Below, in pieces: positions 15,730-24,750 of a DNA stretch of 64,000 nt. Below the pieces are notes generated by a model, which was not told the origin of the DNA, made no database searches, and saw only the letters and a list, made by a program, of their open reading frames with translations. Source of the DNA: Heterorhizobium halophytocola (GTDB lineage Bacteria; Pseudomonadota; Alphaproteobacteria; Rhizobiales; Rhizobiaceae); NCBI RefSeq assembly GCF_017873095.1, contig NZ_JAGGJU010000004.1, forward strand, positions 62,001-126,000. The letters are read 5' to 3'. Within the stretch, counting starts at the first letter, position 1; every line of letters starts with the position of its first letter. A program made the position numbers and the translations under genes.

Positions 15730-16458
15730 TTACTGGCGCACGATGATCTTGGCGTGCTCGGGCACGCGATCATAGAGATCGATGATGTCCTGGTTCATCA
15801 GGCGCACGCAGCCCGACGAGACGGCGCGGCCGATGGAATTCCATTCCGGCGATCCGTGCAGGCGGTAGAGCGTATCCTCGCCATTGTGGAAGATGTAGAG
15901 CGCACGCGCACCGAGCGGGTTCATCAGGCCCGGCTGCATGCCGCCATTCTTGGCCGAATATTTCGTCAGCTCCGGCTGGCGGGCGATCATCTCGTTCGGC
16001 GGGGTCCAGGTCGGCCATTTCTGGCGCCACTGGATCACGCCGTCGCCCTGCCAGGCAAAGCCCTGGCGGCCGATACCGACGCCGTAGCGCATGGCGGTGC
16101 CGCCGGATTCGACCAGATACAGGAAGCGGCTCGGCGTATCGACCACGATCGTGCCGGGCGGCTGGCCGGTCGGATCGACGACCCGCTGGCGGTAATAGCG
16201 CGCATCGATCTTCCAGTAGGGAACTGCCGGGATGACAAAGCCGCCGTCAAAGATCTCGCCATACATGGCGTCGAGTTCGGGGCTGCGGCCATTGCGCAGC
16301 GGGGCCTGAACGACGCCCGGCGCCTGACCGTTGCGGTAGGTAATTGTGGTGACAGGAGCAGGCCCGCCGGAGGAGGCACAGCTGGTCAGCAGACTGGCGG
16401 CGCCGAGGCCAGCAAAGGAAAGGAACTGGCGACGAGACGATAAATGGCTGGCGGACAT
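15730..16458 (-). CDS. L,D-transpeptidase (YkuD/ErfK family), exported lipoprotein-like
   Basis: A 242-aa cell-wall enzyme that makes 3-3 peptidoglycan cross-links or attaches proteins to meso-DAP. The catalytic block is HGSPEWNSIGRAVSSGCVRL near residues 200-219, with the active Cys in SSGCVR. The amino end has twin arginines plus hydrophobic stretch (SSRRQFLSFAGLGAASLLTSC). This could be a Tat signal, a lipobox (LLTSC), or both. The start at ATG 16458 places the signal at the amino end; the frame is open to 16500. A paralogue follows at 16787 on the same strand, with a 286-bp gap, so each probably has its own promoter. Confidence 0.88.
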   Translation of the reverse strand: MSASHLSSRRQFLSFAGLGAASLLTSCASSGGPAPVTTITYRNGQAPGVVQAPLRNGRSPELDAMYGEIFDGGFVIPAVPYWKIDARYYRQRVVDPTGQPPGTIVVDTPSRFLYLVESGGTAMRYGVGIGRQGFAWQGDGVIQWRQKWPTWTPPNEMIARQPELTKYSAKNGGMQPGLMNPLGARALYIFHNGEDTLYRLHGSPEWNSIGRAVSSGCVRLMNQDIIDLYDRVPEHAKIIVRQ

Positions 16459-16786
16459 GGATTTTCGGAAGACCTCGTGGATACGGGAACAACGGTACAA
16501 TCATCAAAGTCGGTATGCCAATGATTGTTCCGCAACGCCGGGACTATCGGGAGGCTGCCGTATTTTAGCAACACTCTCGCCTGGTTTGGATGTTCACATC
16601 ATCGCGAGATACAGTGAATAATTGGTAATCTTGGACGGCACGAAGAGGTCGGGAAGCGCAAGAGGGAGGGGCTCGGCCTGCCCGGATGAACCCCGTCGCG
16701 ATCGTCCGGCGCCGCTTGCGCACCCCGGATCTCTGTTCTTGCAGAAGTCTGCAGCAGGCGCAGGTGGCTCCCTCGGGAGACAGGCT

Positions 16787-17587
16787 TCAGATCACGACGA
16801 TCTGGGCCTTGGCGCCGACCCGCTCATAGAGATCGATGACGTCCTGGTTGAACATCCGCACGCAGCCCGACGAGGTCGCCTTGCCGACCGATTGCCAGTC
16901 CGGCGTGCCATGGACGCGGTAGAGCGTATCCTTGCCGTCCTTGTAGATATAGAGCGCACGCGCGCCGAGCGGGTTGTTGAGACCGGCTTCCATGCCGCCT
17001 TCAGATGCCGAGACAGGCCGAAGATCCGGCTGCCGCGAGACCATGTCGTCGCTCGGCGTCCAGCGCGGCCATTTCTGCTTCCACGCGATCACGCCTCTGC
17101 CCTTCCACGCGTAGCCCTGGCGGCCAAGGCCGACGCCGTAGCGCATTGCCTTGCCGTCCGGCTGAACGAGATAGAGAAAATGGGCGGCGGTGTCGACGAC
17201 GATGGTGCCCGGCTTTTCCGGCGTCTGGTAGGAGACTTCCTGGCGCAGGAACCGCTGGTCGACGCGCGACACCGGAACGGCCGGCACGGTGCGGTCGTCG
17301 TCGCGCACCTCGCCGTAATAGAGACGGCTGACCGGGGATGCGACCGGCAGGCCATAGGTCTGGTGGAACTGCGTCTGGTAGAGATTGCGCTTTTCCGGCA
17401 CCGGCTGCACGACCGCCGGCGGATTGCGGGCCGGCGGATACCAGACGGGCGAGACCTGATCCTGGAAGGTATCAACATTCATGCTGGAATTGTCGTTCAC
17501 GAGGATGCAGCCCGACAGGCCGGAAAGCCCCACCATCAACGGCACGAGAAAAAGCCGCCGGAACAGACGTGAAAAACTGAAGGTCAT
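16787..17587 (-). CDS. L,D-transpeptidase (YkuD family) lipoprotein, paralogue of the neighbour
   Basis: A 266-aa paralogue of the 15730-16458 protein. It shares the core GTIVVDTAAHFLYLVQPDGK, GRQGYAWKGRGVIAWKQKWP and the catalytic HGTPDWQSVGKATSSGCVRM. The amino end RLFRRLFLVPLMVGLSGLSGC is a lipoprotein signal with LSGC lipobox, so the enzyme is probably anchored to the inner leaflet of the outer membrane. ATG 17587 is preferred over the TTG at 17614, whose GGAG is only 1 nt away. Tandem duplication is the simplest origin. Confidence 0.87.
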   Translation of the reverse strand: MTFSFSRLFRRLFLVPLMVGLSGLSGCILVNDNSSMNVDTFQDQVSPVWYPPARNPPAVVQPVPEKRNLYQTQFHQTYGLPVASPVSRLYYGEVRDDDRTVPAVPVSRVDQRFLRQEVSYQTPEKPGTIVVDTAAHFLYLVQPDGKAMRYGVGLGRQGYAWKGRGVIAWKQKWPRWTPSDDMVSRQPDLRPVSASEGGMEAGLNNPLGARALYIYKDGKDTLYRVHGTPDWQSVGKATSSGCVRMFNQDVIDLYERVGAKAQIVVI

Positions 17588-17650
17588 CGCAAACCGCTTC
17601 GGTACCAGATCCAAACTCCGGCCCAGTCTGACGCCCGCGGCTGGCGCGAA

Positions 17651-17672
17651 GCTGTCGCCCTGGGGCGACAGC
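17651..17672 (-). terminator. 10-bp perfect hairpin right after the MFS gene
   Basis: GCTGTCGCCC-TG-GGGCGACAGC begins 3 nt past the stop of the minus-strand MFS gene. No T-tract follows, so it may protect the 3' end or act with Rho. Confidence 0.4.
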
Positions 17673-17674
17673 GG

Positions 17675-19240
17675 CTATTTTGCCGGTACGACCTTCGCAT
17701 TGGCCGTCGGGTCCAGCTTGTGGGTCGGCAGTTGCGTGTTCTTCAACGCCAGGGCGGCGAGGAACGCCATGCCGCACAGGGCAGCGGCCGCCAGATACAT
17801 CGGGTGGAAAGCCTCGGCATAGACCTCGGCGATCTTCTGCTGCATCTCGGCCGGCAGGCCTGCCAGCGCCTTCGGCGTCAACTGCTCGATGCTCTCGACA
17901 CCCGGGATTTTCAGGCCGCTGCCGGCAATGCCCGAAGAGACGATCGCATTGTAGATCGAAATGCCGAGCGAGGCACCGGCCATGCGGGTCAGGGTCACGG
18001 CCCCGGTGGCCGCCCCGACATCGCCGACGCGCGAGGCGTTCTGCACGCCGATGATCGGCACCTGCTGGCCGACGCCGATGCCGAGCCCCTGGAACAGCAT
18101 GACCGCTCCGATCAGGATGATCGGCGTGCCGGCACCCAGCCGCGAGAACAGCAGCATGGCGAGCACCATGGTCGCGGTGCTGGCGATCGAGAAGATCTTG
18201 TAGCGGCCGCTGCGGGAAATCAGCCGTCCCGCGGTCAGCGAACCCGCCGCAATGCCGCCGGTGGTGATGACGAACATCAGGCCGGCCAGTGACGGCGACA
18301 GTCCCGTCGTCGTCTGCAGGAACAGCGCGGTGTAGTTGACCATGCCGATGCCGACGGCGCCGCTGCCGATCGAGATCACCAGCATCAGCGAGAAGGTCGG
18401 GCTCTTGAACAGCGACAGCGGCATCACCGGCTCGGGCGCCCGGCGCTCGACGAACACCCATGCGGTGGCGCAGAGCGCGCCGAGTGCCAGCGTCATGAGG
18501 CTGCCGGAGGCGACGAGCGAGCCGAAGATCTGGCCGCTGTCGGCCCACAGCACCACTGTCGCGATGGCGCCGGCCAGCAGCGCCGCGCCGAGAAAGTCGA
18601 TCTTCGGACGGCGTTGCGGGCGGCGATAAGGCAGCAGAATGGCAAGCAGGATCAGCACCGCGATGCCGATCGGCAGGTTCACCAGGAAGATCGAGCGCCA
18701 GCCGAACAGGTCGGACAGCGTGCCGCCGAGCACTGGGCCGATGGCGCCGGACATCATCAGCACCAGGCTCGAATAGCTCTGGTATTTCGCCCTCTCGCGC
18801 GGGGCAAAGAGATCGGCGTTGACCGAGAAGATCGACACCATGATGCCGCCGCCGCCGAGCGCCTGCAGCACCCGGGCGGCAATCAGCGTGTTCATCGACA
18901 CGGCGAGGCCGCAGACCAGCGAACCCATGGTGAAGATCGCAACCGCTGCCATGATCACGTATTTGCGGCCGAACAGGTCGCCGAGCTTGCCATAGATCGG
19001 CATCACCGCGCTGGAAGCCAGCAGATAGGCCGACCCGACCCAGCCGAAGCGCTCGAGCGCACCGAATTCGCCGACAATGGTCGGCAGCGCGGTCGCGACG
19101 ATCTGGTTGTCGAGCGTCGCCATGAACATGCCGGTCATCAGCACGAGGAAGACGATGAGCCGGCGGCGCGGATCGGGCACCAGCGATTCTGGCACGCCAG
19201 CCGACGCGGCCGCCGCTTTGGGCGTAGACGAGGTATCCAT
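17675..19240 (-). CDS. MFS multidrug efflux transporter (DHA2 family, 14 TM)
   Basis: A 521-aa drug:proton antiporter with about 14 hydrophobic segments. DHA2 hallmarks are LDNQIVATALPTIVGEFG (motif D1), YGKLGDLFGRKYVIMAAVAI (motif A) and ARVLQALGGGGIMVSIFSVN (motif B). The carboxy end contains a helix EMQQKIAEVYAEAFHPMYLA before the last membrane span, as in MDR family MFS proteins. It diverges from a MarR regulator 48 bp away, the common arrangement for inducible efflux pumps. Substrates are unknown. Confidence 0.88.
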   Translation of the reverse strand: MDTSSTPKAAAASAGVPESLVPDPRRRLIVFLVLMTGMFMATLDNQIVATALPTIVGEFGALERFGWVGSAYLLASSAVMPIYGKLGDLFGRKYVIMAAVAIFTMGSLVCGLAVSMNTLIAARVLQALGGGGIMVSIFSVNADLFAPRERAKYQSYSSLVLMMSGAIGPVLGGTLSDLFGWRSIFLVNLPIGIAVLILLAILLPYRRPQRRPKIDFLGAALLAGAIATVVLWADSGQIFGSLVASGSLMTLALGALCATAWVFVERRAPEPVMPLSLFKSPTFSLMLVISIGSGAVGIGMVNYTALFLQTTTGLSPSLAGLMFVITTGGIAAGSLTAGRLISRSGRYKIFSIASTATMVLAMLLFSRLGAGTPIILIGAVMLFQGLGIGVGQQVPIIGVQNASRVGDVGAATGAVTLTRMAGASLGISIYNAIVSSGIAGSGLKIPGVESIEQLTPKALAGLPAEMQQKIAEVYAEAFHPMYLAAAALCGMAFLAALALKNTQLPTHKLDPTANAKVVPAK

Positions 19241-19288
19241 GGGAATTTCCGATTGAACTCTGGCAATCTATGTGCGATCAGCATATAA

Positions 19289-19879
19289 ATGTCAATGTCA
19301 AATAAATCAGGACAAATGCCTCAGGAGTGCCGCCCCGTGTCCAGCCAGGCCGTTCACCCGGATCCCTCCGCCGATGATCCGATCGTCCGCATCGACTTCG
19401 CCATGTCGGCGATCCGGCGCATGGTCAGCCGGCGGGTGATCGGACGGGTGGTTGTCGATCAGGTGGGCATGCAGCTCAGCCATCTGGACGTGATCGAGGC
19501 GGTGCGCCGCGCCGAGGAGGAAGAGGAAGGCGAGGCCACCGTCGGCGCGGTCGCCCAGCGGCTCGGGCTCGACCCGTCGCGCGCCAGCCGCATGGTCGCC
19601 CAGCTGGTGGAGGCCGGACTGCTGCGCCGCGACGTCAGCCAGGCCGATGGCCGCCGCGCCGTCGTGCGGCTGACCGACCACAGCCTGGATCTGGTCAAGC
19701 AGATCCGGATCGCCAAGCGCACGCTGATCCGGGACGCCGTTTCCGACTGGTCCGAGACCGACGTGTCGCGCTTTTCCGAGATGTTCGAACAGTTTATCGG
19801 CGCCATTACCGCGCGCGCCGAAGAGAAAGCCGCAGAGCGGGAGGCGGGAGCGGCCCCCGCCCCTTCGACCACGGCCTGA
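19289..19879 (+). CDS. MarR family regulator, likely controlling the adjacent MFS pump
   Basis: A 196-aa winged-helix regulator with a long amino extension. The HTH is EATVGAVAQRLGLDPSRASR and the wing is LLRRDVSQADGRRAVVRLTD. The carboxy end is rich in Glu, Ala and Pro and probably disordered. The start ATG 19289 lies inside a direct repeat (ATGTCA twice); ATG 19295 is an alternative. It is divergent from, and only 48 bp from, the MFS start, so shared control is likely, although no clean dyad was seen there. Confidence 0.82.
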   Translation: MSMSNKSGQMPQECRPVSSQAVHPDPSADDPIVRIDFAMSAIRRMVSRRVIGRVVVDQVGMQLSHLDVIEAVRRAEEEEEGEATVGAVAQRLGLDPSRASRMVAQLVEAGLLRRDVSQADGRRAVVRLTDHSLDLVKQIRIAKRTLIRDAVSDWSETDVSRFSEMFEQFIGAITARAEEKAAEREAGAAPAPSTTA

Positions 19880-19977
19880 AGCACCGCGCGATCCACAAGA
19901 TTGGCGATCGCGCTCCCGCCTCCCGGCTTGGTGCTTGTCATTGCCGAGACACGGGAGCCCCTTGTCGGGGACATGCC

Positions 19978-20649
19978 CTAGCGGATCGTCGCGATGCCCG
20001 CCAGGATCAGGTCGATGCCGGCGAGAAACTGTTCGCGATCGTCATGGTCGCGAAACTGCGCCGCCACCTGCCGTACGAACGGAAATTCCAGCGGATCGAG
20101 CCTGGCACAGCGGGCGGCGATCGCGCCCAGCACGGCCGCGCGATCCGTGTCGGGCGGCTGGATGCGCGCATTGGCGGCGTTCTGCCCGGCAACCCCGAGG
20201 ATATAGTTGACCAGCGCCGACCAGGCATCGAACAGCACCCGTTCGGAGACGCCGAGCGCCTGCAGCCTGCCGCCGATCCCCTCGAAAACCTGCAGTGACG
20301 CAGAGTGCAGCGGATCACGGGAGAACTGCGTACCGACCCAGGGATGCCGGTCGATCGCATCGAACACGCCGAGCGCAATCGCCCGGATCACCGCCTGCGG
20401 CGCGGCGTCGCGCTCCACATTTGCCATGACACCGCCGATGATCTCGTCGGCAGCGGCGCCCAGCAGCTCGTTCTTGTTGGCGACATGCCAATAGATCGCG
20501 CCCGGCCCGGTCGACAGCCGTGCCGCGAGTGCCCGAAAGGTCAAGGCGCCTTCGCCGCCGCTATCGAGAATAGCGATCGCCGCCTCGACTATGCGGGCCT
20601 TGGAGAGCGCGTCGCTGCGGCGTTCGGGCTGGTTCTTATCTGTCTTCAT
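19978..20649 (-). CDS. TetR/AcrR family repressor (TetR_C-type ligand domain)
   Basis: A 223-aa regulator. The HTH is LTFRALAARLSTGPGAIYWH followed by VANKNELLGAAADEIIGGVM, as in the TetR class proper. The rest is the ligand domain. ATG 20649 gives the standard length; a longer frame to 21624 only shadows the neighbouring gene. It diverges from a TetX-like FAD monooxygenase, and two identical-arm palindromes lie between the two starts. The arrangement copies tetR/tetA-type pairs: the regulator should bind both sites and be released by a substrate of the flavoenzyme. Confidence 0.88.
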   Translation of the reverse strand: MKTDKNQPERRSDALSKARIVEAAIAILDSGGEGALTFRALAARLSTGPGAIYWHVANKNELLGAAADEIIGGVMANVERDAAPQAVIRAIALGVFDAIDRHPWVGTQFSRDPLHSASLQVFEGIGGRLQALGVSERVLFDAWSALVNYILGVAGQNAANARIQPPDTDRAAVLGAIAARCARLDPLEFPFVRQVAAQFRDHDDREQFLAGIDLILAGIATIR

Positions 20650-20668
20650 GGCGCCATCTTGACATGAA

Positions 20669-20683
20669 TGGAACAATGTTCCA
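20669..20683. promoter_or_regulatory. TetR-type operator 1
   Basis: TGGAAC-AAT-GTTCCA is a palindrome with 6-bp arms, 20 nt upstream of the repressor start. It is repeated with identical arms at 20695-20709. Confidence 0.75.
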
Positions 20684-20694
20684 AATACAAAGCA

Positions 20695-20709
20695 TGGAAC
20701 GACGTTCCA
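20695..20709. promoter_or_regulatory. TetR-type operator 2
   Basis: TGGAAC-GAC-GTTCCA has the same arms as operator 1, centred 26 bp away, and lies 22 nt upstream of the monooxygenase start. Duplicate sites with a fixed offset between divergent genes are strong evidence for a TetR operator. Confidence 0.75.
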
Positions 20710-20730
20710 GTTGGGATGCGAAGGAACAGG

Positions 20731-21885
20731 ATGATGAACAGTGTCACGATCATCGGCGCCGGGCTCGGCGGACTGACGCTGGCCCGGGTGCTGCATGTCC
20801 ATGGCATCGAAAGCGAGATCTACGAGGCCGAGCCGTCGGCAGAGGCGCGCCGGCAGGGCGGCATGCTCGACATCCACGCGCATGACGGCCAGAAGGCGCT
20901 GGAAGCCGCCGGACTGATCGACGCCTTCCGGGCGATCATCTGCGAGGGCGGGCAGGCATCGCGCGTGCTCGACCGGGACGGCAGGGTGCTGCTCGACATG
21001 CCCGATGACGGAACCGGCGGGCGACCGGAAGTGCTGCGCGGCGATCTCAGGCAGATTTTGCTCCGATCCCTGCCGTCGGACACGGTCAAATGGGGCCGCA
21101 AACTCGCCCATGTCGAGCCGCGCGGCGACGGCCGGCATGCCCTCACCTTCACCGACGGGACGACCGTGACGAGCAACCTGCTGGTCGGCGCCGACGGCGC
21201 CTGGTCGAAGGTGCGGCCGCTGCTTTCCAACGCCAAGCCAGACTATATCGGCATATCCTTCGTCGAGACCTATCTCGGCGACGCCGACGCGCGCCATCCT
21301 GCGGCGGCAAGGGCCGTCGGCGGCGGAGGCCTGTTTGTGCCGGCGCCCGGACAGGCGCTGTTCGCCCACCGGGAGGCTGGAAGCGTGCTGCACACCTATG
21401 TGGCGCTCAACCGCCCGCTCGACTGGTTTTCCGCTATCGACTTTGCCGACGCGGCGGCTGCCACCGACCGGATCGCGGCCGAGTTCCAGGGATGGGCGCC
21501 GGAACTGAAGGCGCTGATCACCGATGGCGAGGCGGCACCGACGCTGCGTCCGCTCTTTGCCCTGCCGGACGGACATCAATGGCAGCGGATTGCCGGCGTG
21601 ACACTGCTGGGCGATGCCGCGCATCTGATGCCGCCCGCCGGCGACGGTGCCAATCTTGCCATGCTAGACGGCGCCGAGCTGGGTGCGGCGCTGGCTGCCC
21701 ATCCGGGCGATAGCGAAGCGGCGCTGGCAATATATGAAGAGGGGATGTTTGCGCGCAGCGCGGCCGCCGCCACCGGTGCCCATGCGATCCTCGGCCTCTG
21801 CCTCGGTCCAGACGCACCCGCCAGTCTCGTCGAATTCTTCAGCGGCGCGCTCGGCCGCCAGCTCGACGGCACCGCCCGGTCCTGA
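20731..21885 (+). CDS. FAD-dependent monooxygenase, TetX-like
   Basis: A 384-aa group A flavoprotein hydroxylase. The Rossmann motif is VTIIGAGLGGLTLARVLHVH, the FAD/NADPH contact is GADGAWSKVRPLLSNAKPDY, and the second FAD motif is LLGDAAHLMPPAGDGANLAM. The stretch RRQGGMLDIHAHDGQKALEA and RPEVLRGDLRQILLRSLP match the layout of tetracycline-inactivating TetX enzymes better than that of aromatic hydroxylases. The start is the ATG pair at 20731/20734, after AAGGAACAGG; an in-frame ATG at 20668 would run through the operators. Substrate is not proven: flavonoids or other polyphenols are also possible. Confidence 0.85.
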   Translation: MMNSVTIIGAGLGGLTLARVLHVHGIESEIYEAEPSAEARRQGGMLDIHAHDGQKALEAAGLIDAFRAIICEGGQASRVLDRDGRVLLDMPDDGTGGRPEVLRGDLRQILLRSLPSDTVKWGRKLAHVEPRGDGRHALTFTDGTTVTSNLLVGADGAWSKVRPLLSNAKPDYIGISFVETYLGDADARHPAAARAVGGGGLFVPAPGQALFAHREAGSVLHTYVALNRPLDWFSAIDFADAAAATDRIAAEFQGWAPELKALITDGEAAPTLRPLFALPDGHQWQRIAGVTLLGDAAHLMPPAGDGANLAMLDGAELGAALAAHPGDSEAALAIYEEGMFARSAAAATGAHAILGLCLGPDAPASLVEFFSGALGRQLDGTARS

Positions 21886-21902
21886 TCGGGACGTGGACGA
21901 CC

Positions 21903-22847
21903 CTATCCTTGCGCCGCGGCTTCCATGATGGCACGGCAGGTGTTGCCCGACGCCAGAAAAGTCTCGATCAGCGCCAGGTCGGCCACCTGCTGGTCGTGCG
22001 ACAGCTGGCGGTCATGGGCGCAAAAGGCTGCCTCGAGTTCCTCGAGGGGGCCGACGAGCTCGGGGGCGAGTTCGAGGCATTCCTGCCACCAGCCGAACAG
22101 CCGCTCCGGCGTCAGGGCATTGAACAGCGCGTGGTTCGCCAGCCGGTTCAGCGCGGCCTTGACCGCGATCAACTGCTGCGTGGCGGCCGGCAGGTCGCGC
22201 AGGTCCTCGTCGCCGGGCCGGTCGATGATGGTCCAGCTCGTCACGGCCTGGACGATCCAGTTGATGACGCGGCGCCCGCCGGTCTCGACCAGCCAGTCCA
22301 TCACCGCTTCGGGGCGCACCCGCATCAGGATCAGCGCTTCGATGATCCGCGACGACATGGCCGGCTGCCGCCAACCGTAAATCTGTCCCGAAGGATAGTG
22401 CCGGAAGTCCGGCGAGAGCGCGAGCGGCTCGGGCTCGCGACCGGCAAACCAGTTGATCGCCACCCGGAAGAACAGGTCGCGAAGAGCCGCCTGCTCCGGC
22501 TCGCTCCAGAACCAGGCCCCGGACCGGAAAGCCTGCACCGCAAGATTTGGAAAGACCTCCTCGTCGAAGAACATCGTTTCGAGCGCATGGGGCAGCAGGT
22601 GGCGGATCGCACCCGTCCTCACCGCTTCGCTTGAATCGACATTGTAAACGAGCAGCAGACGAACCGGATCGGTGACCGCGAGACAGGTTTCGGCACAGAC
22701 CGGCTCGTCGTGTTCGGCAACAAGGCAACGCGAACAGCAGACGTCTGTCGCTTGCGCCATCGAAAAGGCGGCATGGAGTTCGCGCAAAACATCGTCAGTG
22801 CGCGGCGGCTTTATCTTGAAGGGATGAAACAGAACCAATTCTGGCAC
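21903..22847 (-). CDS. Hypothetical protein with amino-terminal Cys cluster
   Basis: A 314-aa protein of unknown family. Near residues 35-54 it has DVCCSRCLVAEHDEPVCAETC, five cysteines spaced like a metal or Fe-S site. The rest is helical and rich in Trp and Leu (SGAWFWSEPEQAALRDLFFR; NWIVQAVTSWTIIDRPGDED). There is no signal peptide or membrane segment. GTG 22847 is taken as start because GGAG lies about 9 nt upstream; the frame is open to 22865. Codon use is normal for the genome, so it is a real gene. It is convergent with the TetX-like gene, 17 nt away, and has no informative neighbour. Confidence 0.65.
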   Translation of the reverse strand: MPELVLFHPFKIKPPRTDDVLRELHAAFSMAQATDVCCSRCLVAEHDEPVCAETCLAVTDPVRLLLVYNVDSSEAVRTGAIRHLLPHALETMFFDEEVFPNLAVQAFRSGAWFWSEPEQAALRDLFFRVAINWFAGREPEPLALSPDFRHYPSGQIYGWRQPAMSSRIIEALILMRVRPEAVMDWLVETGGRRVINWIVQAVTSWTIIDRPGDEDLRDLPAATQQLIAVKAALNRLANHALFNALTPERLFGWWQECLELAPELVGPLEELEAAFCAHDRQLSHDQQVADLALIETFLASGNTCRAIMEAAAQG

Positions 22848-23244
22848 CAATCTGCTACTCCACACTTAGACATATTAGCATATTAGTTTAACCAAGAATT
22901 TACGACAATGGAGCGGAAGTGGAGTGAAGTTTAGCAGCGCACGCTCGCTACGCGGGAAATGCCGCCGCGCCCGCACAGGCACTGGCCGGCAGCGGCCCTC
23001 CCCTATTCTATGGCGAAACCTGCTAGTCTTTCCTTACACTCGAAGCTTGGATTCGAATGAACATGCCAAGGCGCGATGAAATGGATTTGGAGGTCGGGCT
23101 TGATCGGGATTTTTCCCGAAAGGACCGGGCGGTCGCTACCCGTCGGAAGCGATCAGGACGGGCACCTCGCCGGAGGGCCGCGCGAATCGCGTCGGTGGGA
23201 TCATGGCCCCTTCGCTTTCCATTCTCGAGAGGTGCTATAAGCTC
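22848..23244. other. Intergenic region, no gene seen
   Basis: About 400 bp between divergent genes. The part near 22863-22900 is AT-rich (repeated CATATTAG) and may hold the promoter of the minus-strand gene. Small frames such as 23057-23278 are Arg-rich and unsupported. Confidence 0.45.
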
Positions 23245-24663
23245 ATGCCGCAGCGGAAACGGACGGGCGTGGGGATGATCGGACGACGGGAGATTTTGAG
23301 GCGTGGTCTGGCGGGCGGCCTGGCAGGCGCCTTCGCTCCCCTGCCCTTCGCAGGCCGGGCAATGGCGCAATCGCTCGACGAAACCCCACTGCGCGGTGCG
23401 ATCGATGCCGCCCGGGCGGGGCTTTCACCGCGCTCCACCGACGACCAGAGCGTCGCGCTGCAGGCGATCGTCGAGAGGGCCGCGAAGGCGCAATTGCCGA
23501 TCTTCCTGCCGCCCGGCCGATACCGGATATCCCGTCTCGACCTGCCGGATGGTGCCCGGCTGACCGGCATTGCAGGCGCCAGCCGCATCGTCCTCGAAGG
23601 CGGCTACGGCATCAGGGCCGACCGGGCCGGCCGGATCGGTCTCAGCAATCTGGTGATCGACGGCGGCGGCCATCGCCTCGACAGCCAGGCGCTCGGCCTC
23701 GTCTACCTCGCCAATATCAAGGAGGCCATTCTCGACACGATCGAGGTGACCGGCAGCGCCGGCCACGCGATTGCCCTGGAGCGCTGCGGCGGATCGCTCA
23801 GGCGTTCGAACCTCAACCATGCCGGTGATGCCGGGCTCTATGCCGTCGAATGCGAGAGGCTTTCGATCGAGGACAATGTGGTGGGCGATTGCGGCAATGG
23901 CGGCATTCTCGTGCACCGCTGGGAAAAGAGCGATGACGGCGCGATCGTGCGCGGCAACCGCGTCTTGCGCATTGCCGCCAAAAAAGGCGGCACCGGCGAA
24001 TACGGCAACGGCATCAATGTCTTTCGCGCCGACAATGTAATGGTCGCTGGCAACCATGTGTCGGACTGCGCCTTTTCCGCGATCCGGGCGAACTCCGCCT
24101 CGAATGTCGCCATCACCGGCAACCAGTGCCTGGCAAGCGGCGAAGCGGCGATCTTCGTCGAATTCGACTTCCAGGGCGCCGTTGTCTCCGACAACCTGGT
24201 CGACGGGGCGGCCAACGGCATCGTGCTTGGCAATTTCAACGAGGGCGGACGCCTGTCAACCGTCTCGGGCAACCTGATCCGCAACCTGCGGCTCGACGGC
24301 CCCTATGCCGACGACGAGGCGGGCTTCGGTTTCGGCATTGCCGTCGAGGCCGATGCGCTGGTGTCGGGCAATGTCATCGAGGATGCACCACGCTACGGCA
24401 TGATGGTGGGCTGGGGCGAATATCTGCGCGACATCGTCGTCAGCGGCAATATCGTCCGCAAGGCGCCGATCGGCATCTATGTCAGCGTCGCCGAGGGGGC
24501 CGGAGAGGCCGTGTTTACCGGCAATCTGTTTGCCCAGACGCCGAAGGGCGCGATTGTCGGCTTTCGCTGGAACGAAAAGGTCACAGGCGACCTGCTGCAG
24601 GACGCCTCGCTTTACCGCCAATTTACCTTTTCAGCTAACCGGAGCCGCTTATCGGCGGAATAA
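23245..24663 (+). CDS. TIGR03808-type Tat-exported right-handed beta-helix repeat protein
   Basis: A 472-aa exported protein. The signal has twin arginines and a hydrophobic core (GRREILRRGLAGGLAGAFAP) and an AMA cleavage site. The rest is a chain of about 22-residue repeats with NxI/V-x-G patterns (for example DNVMVAGNHVSDCAFSAIRA, then NSASNVAITGNQCLASGEAA), the mark of a parallel beta-helix as in pectate-lyase-like proteins. The order matches the TIGR03808 twin-arginine repetitive family of alphaproteobacteria. ATG 23245 has GAGAGG upstream; ATG 23275 is an alternative just before GRRE. Likely periplasmic carbohydrate-binding or degrading; no catalytic residues can be assigned. Confidence 0.82.
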   Translation: MPQRKRTGVGMIGRREILRRGLAGGLAGAFAPLPFAGRAMAQSLDETPLRGAIDAARAGLSPRSTDDQSVALQAIVERAAKAQLPIFLPPGRYRISRLDLPDGARLTGIAGASRIVLEGGYGIRADRAGRIGLSNLVIDGGGHRLDSQALGLVYLANIKEAILDTIEVTGSAGHAIALERCGGSLRRSNLNHAGDAGLYAVECERLSIEDNVVGDCGNGGILVHRWEKSDDGAIVRGNRVLRIAAKKGGTGEYGNGINVFRADNVMVAGNHVSDCAFSAIRANSASNVAITGNQCLASGEAAIFVEFDFQGAVVSDNLVDGAANGIVLGNFNEGGRLSTVSGNLIRNLRLDGPYADDEAGFGFGIAVEADALVSGNVIEDAPRYGMMVGWGEYLRDIVVSGNIVRKAPIGIYVSVAEGAGEAVFTGNLFAQTPKGAIVGFRWNEKVTGDLLQDASLYRQFTFSANRSRLSAE

Positions 24664-24750
24664 CCTGCCTAAACTACAGGTCTATCAAATATAAGTAATA
24701 TGGCTTTAACGACCTGTGTGCTCCCTTTGGATACTGGGAGAACGCGGTCC

